A DNA stretch of 64,000 nucleotides from JBCBSS01 sp039819065 (lineage in GTDB: Bacteria > Bacteroidota > Bacteroidia > Cytophagales > Cyclobacteriaceae), in assembly GCA_039819065.1 (NCBI GenBank), contig JBCBSS010000007.1:30309-94308 (forward strand), in the 5' to 3' direction. Below are positions 28,272-36,784 of the stretch, in pieces. The notes under the pieces were generated by a model, which had not been told where the DNA came from, searched no databases, and saw only the letters and a program-made list of their open reading frames with translations. Numbering within the stretch: the first letter of the stretch is position 1; each line of letters opens with the position of its first letter. A program made the translations under genes and the position numbers.

Positions 28272-28737
28272 CAGTGTTATTGGTGTTGCTATCGATTACA
28301 AGTTTTGTGTCTTCTTTCAAGGTGTCGAGCACAATCAGTGTTTTGGTAGAAGTGATCGTACCGATTTGACCTAATTTTTCTTTCATGAAATCAGAAAGCG
28401 ATTTGGCGTCGCACGCGCGCACTTTGATCAGTTGACAATCTTCACCGGCTACTTCGTGTAGCTCGAGTATTTCGGGCAACGCCAGCAAGGCATCGGTGGT
28501 CTCGCAACTGCCGGGTTTATCGATTGAGCGAATGAGGATAAAGGCCAATAACCTCAGCTCCAATGCCGCTGGATCAATTTCCGCTTTATAACTCTTGATT
28601 ACTCCTTTCTTTTCGAGCTTGCGTACTCTTTCTAATACGCCAGATGGTGCCATTCCCACCTCACGAGCCAGTTCAGCATTTTGTATTCTGGCATTCTCCT
28701 GTAAAAGGCTTATTATCTTCAGATCTATCTCGTCCAT
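28264..28737 (-). CDS. Lrp/AsnC family transcriptional regulator
   Basis: Regulator of 157 residues. Residues 1-60 form the AsnC-type winged helix (MDEIDLKIISLLQENARIQN, LAREVGMAPSGVLERVRKLE). Residues about 65-150 form the RAM effector-binding domain, with LAFILIRSIDKPGS and VAGEDCQLIKVRACDAKS. Such regulators sense amino acids. The gene is followed by the overlapping EamA transporter. A perfect 15-bp inverted repeat begins at the last base of its start codon and is the likely autoregulatory site. Confidence 0.93.
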   Translation of the reverse strand: MDEIDLKIISLLQENARIQNAELAREVGMAPSGVLERVRKLEKKGVIKSYKAEIDPAALELRLLAFILIRSIDKPGSCETTDALLALPEILELHEVAGEDCQLIKVRACDAKSLSDFMKEKLGQIGTITSTKTLIVLDTLKEDTKLVIDSNTNNTDE

Positions 28738-28786
28738 TTCGAATATAATTCTGTTTATTTAATAATTTTACGAATTATATTCGAAA
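28737..28786. promoter_or_regulatory. 15-bp inverted repeat, Lrp-type operator
   Basis: TTTCGAATATAATTC at 28737-28751 and GAATTATATTCGAAA at 28772-28786 are exact reverse complements. Each arm also contains a smaller palindrome: CGAATTATATTCG is perfect at 28771-28783, and CGAATATAATTCT at 28740-28752 has one change. Their centres are 31 bases apart, about three helical turns, which suits the octameric or paired binding of Lrp proteins. It covers the promoter region and the start of the lrp-like gene at 28737. Confidence 0.75.
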
Positions 28787-29037
28787 AAAGTTATCAAACT
28801 CTGAAATATTTTAGCTGATTAGGTCATCGTTGCTTTTAACGAGGTAATGCCATCCACAGAAGTTTCTTCAGAAATGGTGGCTTGCCAAGAAATTGATAAT
28901 CCCTTATTTCGCGAGAGATGACTTTTGTTATATAAAGTCTCTGATAGGCTGCAACGGCCTAACCAAACCAAATTGAATTCGGATTAGAAATGTCAGGAAG
29001 TTATAGAGAAGTGTTAGAGCGGACTATGCCGCTGTTG
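28787..29037. other. Gap before lrp operon and after TonB receptor
   Basis: About 250 bases between the operator at 28737-28786 and the stop of the receptor at 29038. I see no gene, clear terminator or repeat in it. Confidence 0.3.
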
Positions 29038-31401
29038 CTAATTTAGCCAGTTGCCGAATTTTAACCCCATGAATAAAGTAATCGGCCTGGCCGGGCCATA
29101 AACGAAATCTGAATCCCTTTGTGGGCCAGCATCAAATTCGGGCTGATAACTGTTCAGTAAATTCTGAACTCCGGTGTTGAGTTGGATCTTGTAGCCACCT
29201 TTCAACTTAAAGGTATATGAGAACTTGGTGTTTAACTCAAAGAAATCCTGGCCATCGACCAAGTCAATAAAGCCTGTTTCGCTTACCACTCTTGGTACAA
29301 CCATATCGCCAGTATAAACACCGGTTATACTAACAGAAAAGGCATCGGTTGGATTGATAATAGAAGAGAAGAACCCATAACGGGTAGGTGTTCTTACAAA
29401 ATTATCAACAAAAACAGCCTGTTCGCTACTTGGGCCACCTTCTTCTGGCTCAAAAAGCACTTGTGATTCGTCGTAGCGATTGTTTTGTAAGGTGAATCCG
29501 CCTTGAAATTGAAATTGTTTAGATGGTACTATTTGCACCTCTACGTTAGTGCCAGTTACCGTAGCTCCGGTTCCATTTCTCACTTCTTCCAGAATGGATC
29601 CGTTGCCGATAACAGCACCCGTACTTACACTGACGAATGGGTTGTTGAGTTCAGTGTGGAAACCTTCAACTAATACCTGAACATCCGTTCTACCAATTAC
29701 CTTGTCGTAACTTAGTGATAAGGTGTAGGCATCAGAAGTCTCCTTATCCAAGCCTTCCGAAAGTATAATGAATTGCGGCTCACCACCCACTGATGAAATG
29801 TGTAAATCTTCATCAAAAGCTTGTGGAGCCCTGAAGCCTCTGGCATAGGACGCTCTCAGTTGCAAGTTCTTTCTTAGATCGTACATCATTGTCACCCTGG
29901 GACTGAATACCGAAACATCTGGCGACGTCTCCCTTGAGATATCGTCGATTAGGTATTGCCCATTAACTGAAGTGAAGTCATAGCGCCCACCTAAGAGTGT
30001 TTTCAATTTTGAAGAGATCTGCCATTCATACTGAGCGAAAATTCCCAGGGTGTTTACCTGTTGGTCGATCAATCGGTTGTATCCTGGAATCCTATCTTCT
30101 ACACTATAGTTTTGGAACTCGACTCCTCCTACCAAAACATCAGACTCGTTAATGTTTTTAGTGAGCTGAAACCCGGAAACCAATGAAAAGTCATCGGTAC
30201 CACCATAAGCATTAGAGGCAAGCAGACTGTCTGCTTCAGTCATTCCACCCCCAAGCCCTCCATAGTAACTCCTTCTATCCGTGTTTTGTATGGAAGAGTA
30301 GAATGAATACTTATAAGTCCGATCTTTACTGAATAAGTCATAGGTAAGCCCACCAAAAACAGTTTGGTGATCTAGCTGCTCAGTGATATTCGTAAGATGT
30401 GGAGGTAAATCAAATAGGTCACCGCCTCTTCTGAATTCGTTAACACTAGTAAAATCCAAAGTGATCTTAGAGCGATCCGAAGGCTTTAGAAAAGCCTTGA
30501 TGCCGAAAGAATTGTTCTCAAGCAAGGTAATTTCGGAGAAGCCGTCAGCATTGGCATCGAAATAATCTCTGTCCCTAAATGTGCCGAAGAAAGAGATGCC
30601 GCGTTGCAGGTCATCACTCACCTGTGAGCCATTAAAAGAAAGAAGATAATCAGGCACTTCCCCATCAATTAATGAGAAGTTTGTATTGACCTGGAATTCG
30701 TTAAGTATAGGGTCTTTTGTAATGATGTTGATCGTACCAGCTATTGCGTTTGAACCGTAGAGCGCAGAACCGCCCCCTTTTACCACCTCGATTCTATCTA
30801 TCGCACTGGTGGGAATTTGTTCAAGCCCATAGACGCCATTCACCGCGGAAAACACAGCCCTGCCATTGATTAATATCTGAGAGTAAGCCCCTTCAAGGCC
30901 GTTGAGGCGCACCTGCGTGAATCCACAGTTTTGACAGTTAGCCTCTACACGCAGCCCGGGCTGAAATACAATTCCTTCCGCGACACTAAATGACTGTGAT
31001 GCATCGAATATTTTTTGATCGACGACATTGACCACAACAGGAGATTCCTTCCTGCTTCTTTCATATCGGGTGCCGCTAACCACCACATTCTCCAACCCCA
31101 AAATGTCCTCCTCAAGTTTGAATGATAGCTCTAGTGCCTGTCCGGCATTTAATGTAACTCGTTGCTTAAGCGTTTTGTATCCAACAAAACTGGCTATCAG
31201 CACATGATCGCCTGGTTGAATTTCAGTGATATTAAAAAGCCCTGACTCGTTGGTTAATGCGCCAATAGTAGTCCCTTCTATTTTCACGCTTGCACCCACT
31301 ATTTCGCCTTCCTGTGACTCAACTCTACCCGAGATAGAACCGGTCTTCTGGGCGAATACAACGCTCGGAAGTAACAACATCAACCACAACAGCTTTTTCA
31401 T
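29038..31401 (-). CDS. TonB-dependent receptor
   Basis: Outer-membrane beta-barrel receptor of 787 residues. A signal peptide ends near 17 (SVVFAQ). Residues about 22-100 form a carboxypeptidase-like regulatory domain, and the plug follows at about 110-235, with VVVSGTRYERSRKESPVVV and the plug end SALYGSNAIAGTINIITKDP. The barrel covers the rest. The plug carries NCQNCGF near residue 155, a CxxC pair typical of a branch of colicin I/enterobactin-type receptors. The substrate (siderophore, metal or other) cannot be fixed. It is preceded by a terminator pair that separates it from the Oar-like gene. Confidence 0.92.
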   Translation of the reverse strand: MKKLLWLMLLLPSVVFAQKTGSISGRVESQEGEIVGASVKIEGTTIGALTNESGLFNITEIQPGDHVLIASFVGYKTLKQRVTLNAGQALELSFKLEEDILGLENVVVSGTRYERSRKESPVVVNVVDQKIFDASQSFSVAEGIVFQPGLRVEANCQNCGFTQVRLNGLEGAYSQILINGRAVFSAVNGVYGLEQIPTSAIDRIEVVKGGGSALYGSNAIAGTINIITKDPILNEFQVNTNFSLIDGEVPDYLLSFNGSQVSDDLQRGISFFGTFRDRDYFDANADGFSEITLLENNSFGIKAFLKPSDRSKITLDFTSVNEFRRGGDLFDLPPHLTNITEQLDHQTVFGGLTYDLFSKDRTYKYSFYSSIQNTDRRSYYGGLGGGMTEADSLLASNAYGGTDDFSLVSGFQLTKNINESDVLVGGVEFQNYSVEDRIPGYNRLIDQQVNTLGIFAQYEWQISSKLKTLLGGRYDFTSVNGQYLIDDISRETSPDVSVFSPRVTMMYDLRKNLQLRASYARGFRAPQAFDEDLHISSVGGEPQFIILSEGLDKETSDAYTLSLSYDKVIGRTDVQVLVEGFHTELNNPFVSVSTGAVIGNGSILEEVRNGTGATVTGTNVEVQIVPSKQFQFQGGFTLQNNRYDESQVLFEPEEGGPSSEQAVFVDNFVRTPTRYGFFSSIINPTDAFSVSITGVYTGDMVVPRVVSETGFIDLVDGQDFFELNTKFSYTFKLKGGYKIQLNTGVQNLLNSYQPEFDAGPQRDSDFVYGPARPITLFMGLKFGNWLN

Positions 31402-31556
31402 GTCTTTGATATTTTTTACAAATTTAAAAATAATTTAAAATTGAGCAAAAAATATTTTTAGGCTTGACTAAAAATTAAAACATATATCACATGCTTATAT
31501 CCTAATGATGGGATTCTACGGGTTTTAAAAAAAAGATATAGTGCTAGAAAAGAAAA

Positions 31557-31578
31557 ACCCCGGCCGCCTGACCGGGGT
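31557..31578 (-). terminator. Second terminator hairpin downstream of the Oar-like gene
   Basis: ACCCCGG (31557-31563) pairs with CCGGGGT (31572-31578) with an eight-base loop. Read on the minus strand a T-rich tract (A run at about 31546-31556) follows. It lies about 130 bases beyond the first terminator at 31686. Confidence 0.7.
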
Positions 31579-31594
31579 AAGAAACAACAACCTA

Positions 31595-31612
31595 ATGTAA
31601 TGGGCATTACAT
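31595..31612. repeat. Perfect 8-bp inverted repeat
   Basis: ATGTAATG (31595-31602) and CATTACAT (31605-31612) are separated by GG. On the minus strand the hairpin can be lengthened by an outer CAAC/GTTG pair. It sits between two terminators, about 195 bases upstream of the TonB receptor start, and could be an operator or part of a small RNA. Confidence 0.5.
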
Positions 31613-31685
31613 GTTGGCGAAGATAGTCTTTACTTGAAGTAATCCAAATTTTCTTCGAATTTCATTTAAAAATTCAAAAAATAAA

Positions 31686-31712
31686 AAAGCCCGGAATACT
31701 ACTCCGGGCTTT
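31686..31712 (-). terminator. Rho-independent terminator after the Oar-like gene
   Basis: AAAGCCCGGA (31686-31695) pairs with TCCGGGCTTT (31703-31712), a perfect 10-bp GC-rich stem with a 7-base loop, followed on the minus strand by a T-rich tract. It lies 24 bases after the stop of the gene at 31736. Confidence 0.9.
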
Positions 31713-31735
31713 CGTTTTGTTTTAGGTAATTATGG

Positions 31736-34700
31736 CTAGAAAGAATATCTCAGTCCAAATTGTAACTGCCAACGAGAAAGTAAACCTGTATCAGGAGTAA
31801 AGGTCTCGGTTAGGCTAGGATCAAAAATAAACGTAGGGTTACCGGCTCCGTCAGTACTAACACCCAGGATCTGAGTGGTTGTAGGGAACTGTCTTACACC
31901 CCAGTTTGAGTTAAGTAAGTTTCCGGCATTCAAGATATCTACACTGAATTGGATGGAATTACCATTGTCAAAGTTGTAGTCTTGTAAGAACCTCACATCC
32001 CATCTTGAGAACCATGGATTCAAAGTAGCGTTTCTTTCCGCATACGCACCTTGATTTTCGCTTAGGTAATCATCCTGTGCAATAAATGCGCGCAACGCCG
32101 CTCTTTGAGTCGCAGCCGTATTATCGATTTGGCCATCATTGTTATTATCCAACTCTGCAAAAGTCATCTGATCGATTTCCGTATCGGTCGGGATATAGAT
32201 AAGGTCATTATTGGCAGAACCATCGTTGTTGATGTCACCAGAATAAGTATAGCTGTATCGGCCGCCTTCAGCATATTCGTAGAACAGGGATATGGTAGTA
32301 GCCCAGCTGCCATACTCGAAAGTCTTATTGGCCGTACCTACAAACCTATGACGATTACCATAGATAGAATTAGCCAGTACAGGTATATTCACGTGGCCGA
32401 GCGCAGGGTTCAGATCGTAGATATCACTAGTGATCTCTGCACGAAGAGAACTTGCATCCCTGGCATCGAGGTAGTTATAAGCAAACGTTGCAAACACGCC
32501 ATTTTCCCATCTCTTCTTCAATTCGGCAGTCAGATTGAAGCTTCTTCCTTCGTCTGTATTAGTAAATACGTAGATGTTGTTCACTCCGCCAAAGCCGTCT
32601 ACTGAGCGGTCAGCTGCCGTATAGATTTCTCTATTGTCGACCCCTTGAAGTGTTCCCGAAGGAGTGCTTAGACCGTTGTTTTGAACGAACTGAGCATCAA
32701 TATCTCGTGTGTATGAAAGATCAAGTGTAGCAACCAAACCATTTCCTAATGTTTTATCTACACCTAAGCTGGTTCTCCATACCCTGGGGAAGTTGAAGTC
32801 AGGATCAGTGGTCGTTCTGAAGAAGAAATCAGGGTTAGCCACTTGGTTACCAATCCAAACGAATGGCAACCTACCTGTGAATAATCCTGAACCACCTCGC
32901 AACTGCAGTGACTGATCTCCATTGGCATCCCAATTAAAACCAACACGAGGAGAGAATAACGGATCCTGAGAAGGTAACTCTAACTGATCAAACAAAATCG
33001 GGTTTCCATCGACATCGAAATATTGGATATCAGGGTCATAACTTCCTCCATCAGCGAATAGACCGCCCTTTCTATCGATGTTCTCCTGAATTAAGTCTTG
33101 CGTATTGAAATAAAGCGGTAAGTCCATTCTGATACCATAAGTCAAAGTAAACTTGTCATTGACTTGCCATCTATCCTGAGCATACCAGGCAAATTGTCCT
33201 ACAGTAGATTCTGCCAGTGCCCAAGTGCCATTGGCGTTATTGTTATCAAATACACCTTGAGAAAAACCTCCAATTACCGCTAACTGACCAGAATTGGCAA
33301 AGGCCAAGAAGTCTTCAACACTGGAAAATCCCGGAACAGCGAATGTTCCACCTGCATAAAAGTCTGTGTTGCCACCAAATGGGCCCGTAAATGCATTTTC
33401 GAAAGGTTCGTATGCGCCTAAGTTAAATGAGTTGTCAAAACTGAAACGCTCCAGATTAACACCAAAAGTCAAGGTATGATCACCTGAGTAAACTTCGAAG
33501 TTGTTAGTGATCTGGAATACACGCTGATCCAATCTGTTATTGATAGAAAAAGGCTCATGTCCGGCAATAATATAACGGACACCATCCTGACCTATGTTCA
33601 CCACAGGGAAGGGCGTACTGAATGGGTCTCTACTATCGTTGAAAACAGAGTAGCCTACCTGAAACTTATTCGAAAATTTGTTACCAAGGATGCTTCTTAA
33701 TTCTAAAAGACCAGAGTTGATCTTATTATTAATGCGGTATCCTGAATTCCTGAACTGTAGGGTTGTGGCATCTGGCCCTCTTCTACCAATAGCAGTAGGG
33801 TTGGCAGGCAAATCCCTCGAAGCATTTAGGAAGTTGTAAGTGGCAGTTAAAGTGTGGCTGTTGGTGATATTCCAGTCGAGCTTAATAATACCCTTTTCGT
33901 TTTCAGTATCATGGATGTAGCCCTCAAATGGACCCGGCTCATAGCCGGCGTTTCTTAAGGCAGCTCCAACAGCTTCTAAGTCTGCAGCTGTTACCCTTGA
34001 CACGTTATTGCCTCCCTGACCTCTGTCAGCGAAGAAACTAGAACCAAGGTTTTCTCTTCTTTCTAATTCTGCATTGACGAAAAAGAACACCTTATTCTTC
34101 ACAATAGGACCGCCAAGGCTAAATCCGTACTGTAACTGAGTCAAATCTGGTACGAATACCTCTTCACCTTCTACCCTTGACCCTGTCAATTCATCTGTTC
34201 GGTAGAATGCGAAAGCGGTACCACTGAATTTGTTACTACCACTTTTGGTAACGGCATTGATAGACGCTCCTGTAAAACCTGATTGCGTCACATCGTAAGG
34301 AGCAACCGCTACCTGTATTTGATCGATAGCATCCAGCGAGATAGGTTGAGCATCCGTCTGACCTCCCGGTGTTGCCGCATCAAGCCCAAATGGGTTATTG
34401 AAAATTGAACCGTCTAGCGAGAAGTTGTTGAATTGATCATTTCTACCAGCAAAGGAATTACCATCTGAAGATGGTGTCAACCGGTAAATGTCACTGGCAG
34501 AACGTGTAATCGTCGGTAACTTTCGGATTTCTTCATTGCTGAAGCTTACCGCCTGACCGGTACGGTCATTGTTAAAAGTCTCATTGTCATCAGTAATGAC
34601 AATCTCACCCAGTGTTTGGATGTCCTCAGTTAGTTCAAAATCAAGTTTGAGGTTTTGACCTAACAGCAGATTAATGCCCTCTTGTGCCTGATCTGTATAA

Positions 34701-34969
34701 CCAATAAAGCTAACAGTCACTTTGTAAGGACCTCCAACCCTTAGGTTAGGAAGTGTGTAACGGCCATCTGGCCTACTTGATGTACCGTACTGTGTTCCGG
34801 TAGGTTGATGCAACGCAATAATCGTGGCACCTGGTAAGCCTGAACCACTCTGATCGGTGATTTTACCATTCAGTGCAGCGGTGGTGACTCCCTGAGCCTT
34901 CGAAACTTCTATTGATCCAAATAGGATGCCAAGTACGAAGACCAGAGACTTCAGTAAATCTTTTCTCAT
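31736..34969 (-). CDS. Oar-like TonB-dependent outer-membrane receptor
   Basis: Large outer-membrane protein of 1077 residues. I start at the ATG at 34969 (MRKDLLKSLVFVLGILFGS), which gives a clean signal peptide; the frame extends 21 residues further up to 35032. A carboxypeptidase-like domain comes first (AALNGKITDQSGSGLPGATI), then a plug with GQAVSFSNEEIRKLPT, and a barrel ending LLSRWQLQFGLRYSF with a terminal aromatic residue. The family (Oar, named in Myxococcus) takes up large substrates or helps adhesion. A well-formed terminator follows. The 35373 gene reads the other way. Confidence 0.9.
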   Translation of the reverse strand: MRKDLLKSLVFVLGILFGSIEVSKAQGVTTAALNGKITDQSGSGLPGATIIALHQPTGTQYGTSSRPDGRYTLPNLRVGGPYKVTVSFIGYTDQAQEGINLLLGQNLKLDFELTEDIQTLGEIVITDDNETFNNDRTGQAVSFSNEEIRKLPTITRSASDIYRLTPSSDGNSFAGRNDQFNNFSLDGSIFNNPFGLDAATPGGQTDAQPISLDAIDQIQVAVAPYDVTQSGFTGASINAVTKSGSNKFSGTAFAFYRTDELTGSRVEGEEVFVPDLTQLQYGFSLGGPIVKNKVFFFVNAELERRENLGSSFFADRGQGGNNVSRVTAADLEAVGAALRNAGYEPGPFEGYIHDTENEKGIIKLDWNITNSHTLTATYNFLNASRDLPANPTAIGRRGPDATTLQFRNSGYRINNKINSGLLELRSILGNKFSNKFQVGYSVFNDSRDPFSTPFPVVNIGQDGVRYIIAGHEPFSINNRLDQRVFQITNNFEVYSGDHTLTFGVNLERFSFDNSFNLGAYEPFENAFTGPFGGNTDFYAGGTFAVPGFSSVEDFLAFANSGQLAVIGGFSQGVFDNNNANGTWALAESTVGQFAWYAQDRWQVNDKFTLTYGIRMDLPLYFNTQDLIQENIDRKGGLFADGGSYDPDIQYFDVDGNPILFDQLELPSQDPLFSPRVGFNWDANGDQSLQLRGGSGLFTGRLPFVWIGNQVANPDFFFRTTTDPDFNFPRVWRTSLGVDKTLGNGLVATLDLSYTRDIDAQFVQNNGLSTPSGTLQGVDNREIYTAADRSVDGFGGVNNIYVFTNTDEGRSFNLTAELKKRWENGVFATFAYNYLDARDASSLRAEITSDIYDLNPALGHVNIPVLANSIYGNRHRFVGTANKTFEYGSWATTISLFYEYAEGGRYSYTYSGDINNDGSANNDLIYIPTDTEIDQMTFAELDNNNDGQIDNTAATQRAALRAFIAQDDYLSENQGAYAERNATLNPWFSRWDVRFLQDYNFDNGNSIQFSVDILNAGNLLNSNWGVRQFPTTTQILGVSTDGAGNPTFIFDPSLTETFTPDTGLLSRWQLQFGLRYSF

Positions 34970-35372
34970 AAGCTGTAATTTGATTGAAATTTTGGTGGAA
35001 TAAAGCGCGAATATAAGTTTACTTAATTTCAAGTTAAAATAGAATTAACATTGAGGTTTTATTCAGTTGTTTTCATTTATTGACTGCTCTAGCCCTTTTG
35101 GTGTGTAAATGTTTGATAGCCAGCACCTAACGATTAAAATGCCTTAGTTTATTAGGATTAATTCTAAATGAAATACATAGTGTAATTGACCGAGGCAAAT
35201 CATTTTCTAGACCCATTTCCTTGGCTTCCAAGCCCCGTTAAAACAATACCTTTTGCTTTTTCTCGTGATTCATTAGAATATAGCCGCAAACATTTAGTTA
35301 AAATATCTACGACAAGACCTGAAAGATTCTTTTTCGGATATATTTGTAGGGTTCCAAAAAAAAATAACCAAT
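34970..35372. other. 403-bp divergent promoter region
   Basis: Separates the Oar-like gene (minus) and the Asp-box protein (plus). It is AT-rich with no repeat that I can see. At 35339-35346 TATATTTG fits the Bacteroidota -7 element TAnnTTTG exactly, 26 bases before the ATG at 35373. No good -33 TTTG lies at the right distance, so it is only a candidate. Confidence 0.35.
35339..35346 (+). promoter_or_regulatory. Candidate -7 promoter element
   Basis: TATATTTG matches TAnnTTTG, the -7 element of the Bacteroidota primary sigma factor, 26 bases before the ATG at 35373. The matching -33 element is not evident. Confidence 0.35.
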
Positions 35373-36674
35373 ATGAAGTTGCGTATCGCACTTGCTGTAT
35401 GCTTTGTTTTTTTTGCTGAAAGTTCTTTTGGCCAGTTTAAGAACATCAAGTTAGATGAAGAAGAGGACGGTTCGAGGCCTCCTTGTGAACCTAGCATTGC
35501 CATTAATCTGAGAGACCGCGACAATATCGTGGCGGCGGCCATATTGGATAAGATTTATGTTACTGAAGATGGTGGTAAAACCTGGAGCAAGCAACGTGTC
35601 AAATCCTCTTATGGTGTATGGGGTGACCCAGTCCTTGTTTCTGATACCAAAGGTAAATTCTACTTTTTCCATCTCTCAGATCCTGCTGGAACCAATTGGC
35701 AAAGTGAGGAAATTCTGGATAGGATTGTTTGTCAAAAATCTAAGGACGGGGGTAAGACCTGGGACGATGGGTCATTCATGGGATTTGCACACCCCAAAGA
35801 TCAGGACAAGGAGTGGGCCGTAGTGGATCTGTTGACTGATAACATTTATGCAAGCTGGACCCAGTTTGATAAATACAACAGCAGCGACCCAAATGACAAA
35901 AGCAATATCCTCTTTTCCCAATCCACTAATGGAGGTAAGAAGTGGAGTAAGTCTATTCAAATCAATCAATTCTCTGGTGACTGCGTTGATGATGATATGA
36001 CTACTGAAGGTGCAGTACCGGCAATAGGACCTGCTGGAGAGCTTTTTGTGGCATGGGCTTATAATAGTAAGATATACTTTGACCGGTCCTACGATAAGGG
36101 CAAGACCTGGTTGAAAACTGATATGGTGGTTGCCGATCAGGTAGGTGGTTGGGCGATGGACATACCCGGATTGAATCGCAGTAACGGTATGCCGGTGCTG
36201 GTCAGTGACCAAAGCCCGACACCGCGCAGAGGTACACTTTACATGGTCTGGGCAGACCAACGCAACGGGGAAGACAACACTGACATCTGGTTCATATCTT
36301 CGGTTAACGGCGGAGATCTTTGGACTCAGCCTAAAAAGATTGGTGAAGATCCGAACGGCAAGCATCAATTCTTACCGTGGATAACGGTTGACCCCATTAC
36401 CGGTTACATCTACATCGTTTACTACGACCGTAGTAACTACGATGATATGCGCACTGATGTATATCTATCCTATTCTACCGATAACGGCTACAACTTCAAG
36501 AATGTAAAGATCAGCGAGAGCCCCTTTATTCCTCAAGAAGGCAAGTTTTTTGGTGACTATAACAACATCGCTGCTTTTAATGGCCGCATATGTCCCATAT
36601 GGACTCGTATGGATGATGGTAAGACCAGTGTTTGGACAGCAGTCATTGAGCATAAGGACCTGGAAAAGAAGTAA
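35373..36674 (+). CDS. Secreted Asp-box (sialidase-like) propeller protein
   Basis: Exported protein of 433 residues with a signal peptide ending near FAESSFGQ (residue 21). The mature part is one propeller with at least five Asp-box motifs (TEDGGKTWSK, SKDGGKTWDD, STNGGKKWSK, SYDKGKTWLK, SVNGGDLWTQ). The fold is like sialidases and glycoside hydrolases, but the FRIP signature and the catalytic set of sialidases are not visible. So it is named by fold only. Located just upstream of an M1 peptidase on the same strand. Confidence 0.75.
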   Translation: MKLRIALAVCFVFFAESSFGQFKNIKLDEEEDGSRPPCEPSIAINLRDRDNIVAAAILDKIYVTEDGGKTWSKQRVKSSYGVWGDPVLVSDTKGKFYFFHLSDPAGTNWQSEEILDRIVCQKSKDGGKTWDDGSFMGFAHPKDQDKEWAVVDLLTDNIYASWTQFDKYNSSDPNDKSNILFSQSTNGGKKWSKSIQINQFSGDCVDDDMTTEGAVPAIGPAGELFVAWAYNSKIYFDRSYDKGKTWLKTDMVVADQVGGWAMDIPGLNRSNGMPVLVSDQSPTPRRGTLYMVWADQRNGEDNTDIWFISSVNGGDLWTQPKKIGEDPNGKHQFLPWITVDPITGYIYIVYYDRSNYDDMRTDVYLSYSTDNGYNFKNVKISESPFIPQEGKFFGDYNNIAAFNGRICPIWTRMDDGKTSVWTAVIEHKDLEKK

Positions 36675-36721
36675 ATACTTGAAAGGTAACCGCTCAAATA
36701 AAGAATAGACAATTCCCCATA

Positions 36722-36752
36722 ATTGACATTTTAACTTAACTATATAATCTTT
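36722..36752 (+). promoter_or_regulatory. Candidate promoter of the M1 peptidase gene
   Basis: ATTG at 36722-36725 and TAATCTTT at 36745-36752 are 19 bases apart, the usual spacing of Bacteroidota -33 and -7 elements. The -7 part fits TAnnTTTG only partly. It lies 32 bases before the ATG at 36785. Confidence 0.3.
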
Positions 36753-36784
36753 AACTATCCACTCAAAATATTGAACATATTATT

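Noticed and set aside
35772..36368. 198-codon minus-strand frame
   Set aside because: It lies antisense inside the Asp-box gene at 35373 and has no recognisable domain.
35373..36674. Calling the Asp-box protein a sialidase
   Set aside because: Asp-boxes are present but the FRIP motif and the catalytic Tyr/Glu/Asp set were not found.
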